DNA of 40,579 nucleotides. It comes from Planctomycetota bacterium (GTDB lineage Bacteria; Planctomycetota; Planctomycetia; Planctomycetales; Planctomycetaceae). Location: positions 1-40,579 of the forward strand of contig JAHWKJ010000002.1 of assembly GCA_019347905.1 (NCBI GenBank). Reading direction: 5' to 3'. The position numbers and the translations under genes are program-made. Positions 33,929 through 40,579 of the stretch are shown piece by piece. Below the pieces are notes generated by a model. That model made no database searches and was not told the origin of the DNA. It saw nothing but the letters and a program-made list of their open reading frames with translations. Position 1 is the stretch's first letter. Every line of letters begins with the position of its first letter.

Positions 33929-35839
33929 TTGAACGCGGACGCGATTCGGTCCATAGTGGACCGCTCGATGGTTCCGTGGCCCGATGGATGCCTGCGAGAC
34001 GATGCCGTGAATGCGACTGTGCCGACCGGCGATGCCGAACGCGACGACCGCCCGTGGTACGCCGAGGTCACCCGCTACCAGTGGATCGTGCTGGCGATCG
34101 CATCGCTGGGCTGGGTGTTCGACGTGTTCGAGGGGCAGATCTTCGTGGCCAGCATGAACGAGGCCATGCCTTCGCTGTTGCCCGAGGACGTGCGGCAGCT
34201 CCCGGTCGAAGACCACAAAGGCTGGATCGCGTACTACAACAACATCACGTTCGGCGCATTTCTGCTGGGCGGGGCGCTCGGCGGCGTGTTGTTCGGCGTG
34301 ATGAGCGATCGCATCGGCCGCAAGCGGACGATGACGTTCACCATTCTCATGTACTCCGCGTTCACGTGCCTCAGTGCGTTCTCGCAGGAGTGGTGGCACA
34401 TGGCCGGCTTCCGCTTCCTGGTGGCGATGGGCGTCGGCGGGGAATGGGCCGTCGCCAGCACGCTGGTGGCCGAGGTCTTCCCCAAACGCGCCCGCGCCCG
34501 CTCGCTGGGGATCTTTCACGCGTCCAGCGTGTTCGGCACATATCTGGCGATCCTGGCGGGCGTGTTCATCATCGGCAATCAGACGTTCGCCCGCGCTGTG
34601 CACGATCTGCTCAAACCGGTGCTGGGCGAGACGATGGATCCGTCGCTGCCCTGGCGTCTTGGATTTCTGGTCGGCGTACTTCCCGCACTTCTGATCATCT
34701 GGATCCGCCGCAGCCTGCGAGAGCCGGAGCACTGGGAGGAGGTCCGCACCTCGGCCATCAACGACCTGACGCAGAAGCTCGGCAGCTTCGAGGAACTGTT
34801 CGAGCCCCGCTGGCGGCGTAACACGCTCGTGGGCACGGGCCTGGCGGCCCTGGGCATGGCGACCTTCTGGGGCGTGCACATTTACGGCAAAGACCTGATG
34901 CGGGCCGACGTGCTGCCGTACTATCTTCCGACGGCGAGTCCGCCGGCGGAGACGACTGCGTCCGCCGCGGCGACGCCGCTGCAATCGAGCAAGCTGCGGC
35001 CCGGCATCCTCGTCAGCGAGGAAACGCGGCGCGAGCATCTGGAGCCGCTGCTGCGTTCGGCGATGGAGGAAATTCGCGACGACGAGAAACACGCGGCGGC
35101 CGCGAAGTCGGCCGATTGGGACGCGTTGCTCCAGGCGGCGCGCGAGTTGACGCGGGAACGCGACATTCGCGCGCGCGAGTTTACCGTCGATGACGCGGCG
35201 TCGGGATCTCCGGCCGGCTTTGCGGTACGGCTCAAGCTGGACCAGAGATTGCCGACGGGCGACGGCGAGATTCGGCTGCCGGACCCGGTCGTCTACCGGG
35301 CCGAATCCAAGGAGGCGGCGGAACTGGCCGCCGCGTATTTCGTGACGGTCCGCGGCGAGCTGGCGGGCCGCATCAAGAACTGGGAAATGCTGGGCATGTT
35401 CCTGGTGACGACTGGCGGCGGGATCGGCCTGTTATGCTTCGGGCCATTCAGCGAATGGCTGGGGCGGCGGAAGGCGTTCCTCGTGTACCACCTGGGCGGG
35501 CTGGCGGCGGCGCTGGTCGCGTTTCAGCTTCTGGCGGGCTGGCAGGTGTGGCTGGTCGCGCTGCCGGTGTTCGGCTTCCTCACGCTGGGGATGCACGCCG
35601 GGTACGCCGTGTATTTTCCCGAGTTGTTTCCGACACGGCTGCGGGGCACCGGGGCGGGGTTCTGCTTCAACGTCGGGCGGATTCTGGCGGCGCCCATTCT
35701 GTTCCTCAGCGGCTGGATGCAGCGCGACTGGGGTTTCTCGCTGGAGAACGCGGCCGCCCTGCTCAGCCTGCTGTTCCTGGCTGGGGCCGTGCTGCTCGTC
35801 TTCGCCCCGGAAACCCGCGGGCGGGAGTTGCCGGAGTGA
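33929..35839 (+). CDS. MFS transporter (sugar/metabolite:H+ symporter type) with large central soluble insertion
   Basis: RYQWIVLAIASLGWVFDVFEGQIFVASMNEAMPSLLPEDV...GGALGGVLFGVMSDRIGRKRTMT...GVGGEWAVASTLVAEVFPKRARARSLGIFHASSVFG...FPELFPTRLRGTGAGFCFNVGRI. Start may be internal. Confidence 0.93.
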   Translation: MNADAIRSIVDRSMVPWPDGCLRDDAVNATVPTGDAERDDRPWYAEVTRYQWIVLAIASLGWVFDVFEGQIFVASMNEAMPSLLPEDVRQLPVEDHKGWIAYYNNITFGAFLLGGALGGVLFGVMSDRIGRKRTMTFTILMYSAFTCLSAFSQEWWHMAGFRFLVAMGVGGEWAVASTLVAEVFPKRARARSLGIFHASSVFGTYLAILAGVFIIGNQTFARAVHDLLKPVLGETMDPSLPWRLGFLVGVLPALLIIWIRRSLREPEHWEEVRTSAINDLTQKLGSFEELFEPRWRRNTLVGTGLAALGMATFWGVHIYGKDLMRADVLPYYLPTASPPAETTASAAATPLQSSKLRPGILVSEETRREHLEPLLRSAMEEIRDDEKHAAAAKSADWDALLQAARELTRERDIRAREFTVDDAASGSPAGFAVRLKLDQRLPTGDGEIRLPDPVVYRAESKEAAELAAAYFVTVRGELAGRIKNWEMLGMFLVTTGGGIGLLCFGPFSEWLGRRKAFLVYHLGGLAAALVAFQLLAGWQVWLVALPVFGFLTLGMHAGYAVYFPELFPTRLRGTGAGFCFNVGRILAAPILFLSGWMQRDWGFSLENAAALLSLLFLAGAVLLVFAPETRGRELPE

Positions 35840-35986
35840 AAGCCGCCCGTCGAGCCGCACGCAGCCGGCAATGCTCCGCCTGAACTTGCCCCGCGGCCGG
35901 ACGCCTCGTAAACTTCCCGATCGAGAACATCTGTTTCCACACCATTTTCCGGCTCCGGCCCACGCCGCCCGCCAGGCTGCTCGACG

Positions 35987-36268
35987 ATGAAAAAAGACAT
36001 CCACCCCGACTACCACCCGGTCGTGTTTCTCGATACGTCCACCGGCGACAAGTTCCTCACCCGCTCGACGATCAACTCGAAGGAGATGATCGAGTGGGAG
36101 GACGGCAAGAGCTATCCCGTCGTCCGCGTCGAGGTCAGCTCATCATCGCATCCGTTCTTCACCGGCAAGATGAAGTACGTCGATTCGGCCGGCCGCGTCG
36201 AGAAGTTCCAGCGCAAGTACAACTGGGCCAAGCGCCGCCAGACCGGCGAGCCGGCTGCGGAAGAGTAG
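35987..36268 (+). CDS. rpmE2: 50S ribosomal protein L31 type B
   Basis: [78 protein letters not shown]. Confidence 0.97.
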   Translation: MKKDIHPDYHPVVFLDTSTGDKFLTRSTINSKEMIEWEDGKSYPVVRVEVSSSSHPFFTGKMKYVDSAGRVEKFQRKYNWAKRRQTGEPAAEE

Positions 36269-36286
36269 GTTTTCTGAGCGTCCCGT

Positions 36287-36365
36287 CGCACAAGCGTCTC
36301 GCTTGTGCGGGTGTGTTAGAGGAAGTCCCACTCGCTCCTGGCCCGAGCAAGCGGGACGCTTGCTC
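36287..36365. repeat. Two hairpins CGCACAAGCG-TCT-CGCTTGTGCG and GAGCAAGCG-GGA-CGCTTGCTC
   Basis: Perfect arms 36287-36296/36300-36309 and 36345-36353/36357-36365. Confidence 0.85.
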
Positions 36366-36487
36366 TACGATCTCAATCGCATGACTGCCCCCGTCCGCCT
36401 CGTTCCCTTCCATTAGCGCCCTCCCGCGACACGGAGGTCGTCGCCGTCGCGCGCACGTTGCTGTGCGGCAGCTTTGAGTGGGTTCCA

Positions 36488-36513
36488 CGCCGCCCCTTCT
36501 TTCCGGGGCGGCG
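36488..36513. promoter_or_regulatory. Hairpin CGCCGCCCC-TTCTTTCC-GGGGCGGCG just upstream of prfA
   Basis: 9-bp perfect stem ending 27 nt before the prfA ATG. Confidence 0.5.
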
Positions 36514-36540
36514 GCAGTCGCTTTCGCGGGGGCCGCGGTC

Positions 36541-37605
36541 ATGTTTCCCAGCCTTGATACCAAGCTCAGACGCTACGAAGAACTGGAGCGGCAGCTTCAG
36601 GATCCCGAAGTGCTTGCCGACGTCAGCCGCATGCTGGCGATCCAGCGCGAGTACGGCGGGCTGGCCAAGGTCGCCCAAGCGGTGCGCTCGTACTACGACC
36701 TCGAAGAAAACATCGCCGCCGCCCACGGCATGCTCGAGGAAGAGACGAACGGCGACGGCCGCGCCTACGCCGAAGCCGAGCTGGCGGAACTCCTCAAGCG
36801 CCGCGAGGCGCTTGCCGTCGATCTGGAGGATCTCGCCACCGCCGGCGATTCCATCACCCGCGGCGGGCTGATCATGGAGATTCGCGCCGGCACCGGCGGC
36901 GACGAGGCGGCCCTGTTCGCCCGCGACCTGTTCGAGATGTACCAGAAGCTGGCCGAGAATCGCGGCTGGAAGTTCGAGGTACTCGACGCCAGCCCCACGG
37001 AACTGGGCGGCTTCAAAGACGTGGTCGTTTCGATCGCGGGTGAGGGGGCGTTCCACCAGTTGCAGTTCGAAAGCGGCGGACACCGCGTGCAGCGCGTACC
37101 CGAGACCGAGGCCCAGGGCCGCATCCACACCAGCGCCGCGACAGTCGCCGTCCTGCCCGAAGCCAGCGACGTGGAGGTCGACATTCGCGACGATGACCTG
37201 GTGATCGACACCATGCGGGCGGGAGGACCCGGCGGGCAGAAGGTCAACAAGACCGAAAGCGCCGTCCGCATCACGCACCTGCCCACGGGCATCGTCGTCA
37301 AGATCCAGGACGAGAAGAGCCAGCACAAGAACCGCGCCAAGGCCATGCGCGTGCTCCGCAGCCGGCTCCTGGAGCAGAAGGAGGCGGAGGCGGCCGCCCA
37401 GCGGTCCAATGTCCGGCGCACGCTCATCGGCACGGGCGACCGCAGCCAGCGGATCCGCACATACAACTTCCCTCAGGGCCGCGTAACGGATCACCGCATC
37501 GGCCTCACGCTGCACCGGCTCGATCAGATCATGCAGGGCGAGCTCGACGAGCTGATCGACGCCCTCGTGGAGTTTGACCGCCAGGAACGGCTGAAGGGAT
37601 CGTGA
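36541..37605 (+). CDS. prfA: Peptide chain release factor 1
   Basis: [25 protein letters not shown]...[58 protein letters not shown] motif. Confidence 0.98.
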   Translation: MFPSLDTKLRRYEELERQLQDPEVLADVSRMLAIQREYGGLAKVAQAVRSYYDLEENIAAAHGMLEEETNGDGRAYAEAELAELLKRREALAVDLEDLATAGDSITRGGLIMEIRAGTGGDEAALFARDLFEMYQKLAENRGWKFEVLDASPTELGGFKDVVVSIAGEGAFHQLQFESGGHRVQRVPETEAQGRIHTSAATVAVLPEASDVEVDIRDDDLVIDTMRAGGPGGQKVNKTESAVRITHLPTGIVVKIQDEKSQHKNRAKAMRVLRSRLLEQKEAEAAAQRSNVRRTLIGTGDRSQRIRTYNFPQGRVTDHRIGLTLHRLDQIMQGELDELIDALVEFDRQERLKGS

Positions 37606-37606
37606 C

Positions 37607-38503
37607 ATGGGCGATCCTGCCGGTCCGGAATCGTCCAGTGCGGCCCCATGGACGGTCCGCAGGATCCTCGAATGGACCACTGCCCATCTGGCGACGCACG
37701 CCAGCGAGACGCCGCGGCTCGATGCCGAAATCCTGCTCGCTCACGCCCGCGGCTGCCAGCGGATCGAGCTTTACACCCACTTCGGCGAAATCGTCAGCGA
37801 GGACCAGCGGGCGATCATGCGGGATCTGGTGCGGCGGCGGGCGGCGGCCGAGCCGGTCGCGTACCTGGTGGGCCACCGCGAGTTCTTCAGCCTCGATTTC
37901 CGCATGACGCCGGCCGTGCTGGTCCCGCGGCCGGATACCGAAACGCTGATCATCGAGCTGCTGGAATTGGCGAAACGGCACGAGGCCCCGCGGATTCTGG
38001 ATGTCTGCACGGGGTCAGGCTGCATCGCCGTGGCGATCGCGGTCAATCTTTCGGGGGCGTCGCTGACGGCCGTTGACATCAGCGGCGAAGCACTCGCGGT
38101 CGCGAGAGAGAATGCACAAGCCCACGGCGTTCAGGACCGCGTGCGGTTCCTGAAGGGCGACTTGTTCGCTCCGCTGGAAGCCTCGGAGCGGTTCGACTTC
38201 ATCATCAGCAATCCGCCGTACGTGCGCGACGATGAGATCGCCAATCTACCGCCGGATGTCCGGCTGCACGAGCCACTGCTCGCATTGCGCGCCGGGCCTG
38301 AGGGGCTGAACGTCATTCGCCGGCTGATCGCCGAGGCCCCCGGGCACCTGCAACCCGGCGGGCACTTGTTCGTCGAGATCTCGCCGCAGCAGGCGCAGGA
38401 CGTCGAACGGCTGTGTGCAGCGACCGGGGCTTACGAAGCGGTGCGGATCGTCCGCGACCTGGCGGGCAAGGATTGCGCGCTGCACGCAGCCATCGCCGGC
38501 TGA
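37607..38503 (+). CDS. prmC: Peptide chain release factor N5-glutamine methyltransferase
   Basis: PVAYLVGHREFFSLDFRMTPAVLVPRPDTETLIIELLEL...LDVCTGSGCIAVAIAVNL...FDFIISNPPYV; NPPY motif, downstream of prfA. Confidence 0.97.
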   Translation: MGDPAGPESSSAAPWTVRRILEWTTAHLATHASETPRLDAEILLAHARGCQRIELYTHFGEIVSEDQRAIMRDLVRRRAAAEPVAYLVGHREFFSLDFRMTPAVLVPRPDTETLIIELLELAKRHEAPRILDVCTGSGCIAVAIAVNLSGASLTAVDISGEALAVARENAQAHGVQDRVRFLKGDLFAPLEASERFDFIISNPPYVRDDEIANLPPDVRLHEPLLALRAGPEGLNVIRRLIAEAPGHLQPGGHLFVEISPQQAQDVERLCAATGAYEAVRIVRDLAGKDCALHAAIAG

Positions 38504-38680
38504 ATGGCCGCGGGTGGCGCTGCTTTCCTTACTACGAACGGAACGCGGACTCATTCCGCACAGTTGTGACTGGTTGTGGAGTAAATCTTCCAAAAGTGCA
38601 CGCCTATAGTTGCAATGAGTGACAGGATATGGCATGATTGGACGAAACATGGAGATCGCAGGCAGTCTCGGCAGGGCACG

Positions 38681-39433
38681 ATGCTCCTCGACCAACGACG
38701 CGACCAGTTGCTAAAAGTCATTGAAGAGACAGGATTTGCGTCTCTCCAACAGCTTGCGGAACGCTGCGGAGCCAGCGAATCCACCGTCCGACGGGATCTG
38801 GAATATCTTGACAGCATCGGTCAAGTCCGCCGCACCCGCGGCGGGGCGGCCTATATCGGAGAGTCCCTCACAGATTTTGAAGAACGCCGTTCCCGCAATG
38901 CGGCTCAGAAGAGGCGGATCGCGGCGGCCGCGGTGGAACTGATCGAACCGGGAGAGCCGGTGCTGCTCGACGGCGGCACCACCACGTTGGAAGTCGCCCG
39001 CTGTCTGGCGGGCCGGTCGCAGCAGGTCGTCACCAACTCGCTGCCGATCGTCAACCTGCTGGTGAACCAGCCGCAGATCGAACTGGTGGTCATCGGCGGC
39101 TATCTGCATCCGAAAACGGGAGTCAACCTGGGTCCGCTGGCCGTGGCGGCCCTCAAGCACATCCACGTCCGCCGGCTGGTGATGAGCGCCGGCGGCGTCA
39201 CCGAACGCGGCCTGTACAACAGCAACACGCTGCTGGTCGAGACCGAGCGGCAGATGATCGAATCGGCCCAAGAGGTGATCCTCGTCTGCGACAGCAGCAA
39301 GCTCGGCCGCCCGGCGCTCGCCCACCTGTGCGAACTGGACGTCGCCGACCGCATGGTCATCGACGACGGCATCAGCGACGAGTGGCGGCGCGTGATCGAG
39401 ACGGCGGGAATTGAACTCACGATTGCCAAATGA
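38681..39433 (+). CDS. DeoR/GlpR-family transcriptional regulator
   Basis: [61 protein letters not shown]...[30 protein letters not shown]. Confidence 0.95.
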   Translation: MLLDQRRDQLLKVIEETGFASLQQLAERCGASESTVRRDLEYLDSIGQVRRTRGGAAYIGESLTDFEERRSRNAAQKRRIAAAAVELIEPGEPVLLDGGTTTLEVARCLAGRSQQVVTNSLPIVNLLVNQPQIELVVIGGYLHPKTGVNLGPLAVAALKHIHVRRLVMSAGGVTERGLYNSNTLLVETERQMIESAQEVILVCDSSKLGRPALAHLCELDVADRMVIDDGISDEWRRVIETAGIELTIAK

Positions 39434-40131
39434 TTCGGACGGCAAAACACAATGGATCGCTCAACCGGTCCGACGTCGAGCGCGTCGTCCGCGACGTGAT
39501 CCTGCGCTCTCTCGCTGGCGAAAACGGTCGGCCAAAGCCGAATCCGCTGGTGGTCAACATCTCGGCCCGGCATTGCCATCTGACCGACGAGCACGTCGAA
39601 GCCCTCTTCGGGCCGGGAGCCACGCTCACGCCGGCCAAAGACCTGTACCAGGACGGGTTCTATGCGGCCGAAGAAACGGTGGCCGTCGTCGGGCCGCGGC
39701 GGCGGATGATTCCCAACGTGCGCGTGCTCGGCCCCTGCCGCGGCGATTCGCAGGTCGAGCTGGCCTTCACCGATGCAATTTCTTTGGGCATCGACGCGCC
39801 GGTGCGGATCAGCGGCAACATTCAAGGTACTCCCGGCTGCGTGCTGGTCGGTCCGAAGGGCGTGGTCGAGCTGAAACAGGGCGTCATCCGCGCCATGCGC
39901 CACGTCCACATGGGCCCCGCCGACTGCGAGTATTACGGCGTAAAGAACGGCGACGCGATGAAGCTGCGCGTCGTCTCACCCGGCTGCACGACCGTGCTGG
40001 AGGATCTCGTCGTGCGGGCGGGCGAGCGGATCAAGCTCGAAGTGCACCTCGACACCGACGAAGGCAACGCCTGTCACCTGGAGGGGGCGACGAAAGTCGA
40101 GCTGCTGAAGGGGAGTTGTGGCTGCAAATGA
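39430..40131 (+). CDS. pduL: Phosphate propanoyltransferase PduL, BMC-associated
   Basis: [100 protein letters not shown]...[28 protein letters not shown] overlap with the DeoR gene. Confidence 0.97.
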   Translation: MIRTAKHNGSLNRSDVERVVRDVILRSLAGENGRPKPNPLVVNISARHCHLTDEHVEALFGPGATLTPAKDLYQDGFYAAEETVAVVGPRRRMIPNVRVLGPCRGDSQVELAFTDAISLGIDAPVRISGNIQGTPGCVLVGPKGVVELKQGVIRAMRHVHMGPADCEYYGVKNGDAMKLRVVSPGCTTVLEDLVVRAGERIKLEVHLDTDEGNACHLEGATKVELLKGSCGCK

Positions 40132-40135
40132 CGGC

Positions 40136-40225
40136 TCAAGGGCTGAGGGTCGAGAGTCAAGAGCCGGAAGAATCTCGATCTCCGCTTGCGTCTGGCTCTC
40201 GACCCTCGACTCTTGACCCTCGACT
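40136..40225. repeat. GTCGAGAG/CTCTCGAC-type inverted repeat between pduL and BMC-H gene
   Basis: Left CTCAAGGGCTGAGGGTCGAGAGTCAAGAGCCGGA; right CCGCTTGCGTCTGGCTCTCGACCCTCGACTCTTGACCCTCGACTG. Confidence 0.85.
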
Positions 40226-40227
40226 GA

Positions 40228-40262
40228 TTCATTCGTCCTTCGGATTTCGACATTCGACATTC
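40228..40262. repeat. TTCGTCCTTCGGATTTCGACATTCGACATTC words, similar to 29375-29430
   Basis: Shares ATTCGTCCTTCGG-TTTCG / TTTCGTCCTTCGGGCTTCG arrangement. Confidence 0.55.
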
Positions 40263-40284
40263 CCAAACTGCGGAGACTTATGAC

Positions 40285-40560
40285 ATGGCCAAAACCATGG
40301 AAGCCCTCGGCATGATCGAGACCAAGGGTCTCGTATGCCTGATTGAGGCGGTGGACTCGATGCTCAAGGCCGCCAACGTGACGATGATCGGCTGGGACAA
40401 GGTCGGAAGCGGCCTGGTGACGGCCTTCGTGGTCGGCGACGTGGCCGCGGTGGTGGCCGCCATCGCCGCAGGCGCCAGCGCCGCCGGCCCGATCGGCTCA
40501 GTCCTCAGCGTGCGGGTCATGCCCCGCCCGGTCGTAGTAGAGGACGCGGGCCGGCGCTAG
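40285..40560 (+). CDS. Bacterial microcompartment shell protein, BMC-H (PduA/EutM/CcmK family)
   Basis: [88 protein letters not shown] pore loop. Confidence 0.98.
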   Translation: MAKTMEALGMIETKGLVCLIEAVDSMLKAANVTMIGWDKVGSGLVTAFVVGDVAAVVAAIAAGASAAGPIGSVLSVRVMPRPVVVEDAGRR

Positions 40561-40579
40561 GGGCGAGCCGGGGGATCGC

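Noticed and set aside
32849-35092. 747-aa minus-strand ORF
   Set aside because: Spans antisense of the MFS gene, an intergenic palindrome and an out-of-frame part of the sulfatase; composition artefact.
36541-38503. rpmE2-prfA-prmC order as a notable cluster
   Set aside because: Common conserved bacterial arrangement; ordinary.
38600-38645. Sigma-54 or sigma-70 promoter before the DeoR gene (TTGCAA-N17-CATGAT)
   Set aside because: Only weak matches; not supportable without transcript data.

Overview
High-GC bacterial window. Gene content, the type-B L31/prfA/prmC order, sulfatases, LRR/PEGA kinases and a PduL + BMC-H pair all suggest a planctomycete (inference). About 29 full-length protein genes are supported, plus one edge-truncated gene, a HEPN-like gene remnant and a few short ORFs. 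Recognisable genes: YjbQ, aldose epimerase, trpD, PP2C, folE, FHA-Ser/Thr kinase, LRR/PEGA Ser/Thr kinase, ABC permease, RND efflux pump, leucyl aminopeptidase, cox3/cox4, ubiX, ubiE, Gfo/Idh, UspA, two sulfatases, two MFS transporters, L31, prfA, prmC. The right edge enters a bacterial microcompartment locus (DeoR regulator, PduL, BMC-H). The most unusual layer is intergenic: (i) a 207-bp MITE-like element with 17-bp terminal inverted repeats and 10-bp flanking direct repeats, next to a large nested palindrome; (ii) three near-perfect GTTTAGCCGCGTCCCAACGGG palindromes; (iii) several low-complexity inverted-repeat families (GTCGAGAG, GGATGGA, AGCGGTCAGC, TTCGTCATTCG types) that recur between genes and in places supply protein termini. 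Other leads: a degraded HEPN gene overlapping an intact small partner gene, and extra soluble or transmembrane segments inserted into Cox3, RND and MFS proteins. No tRNA, rRNA or CRISPR was seen. All homology calls are from reading the translations; no database search was run.
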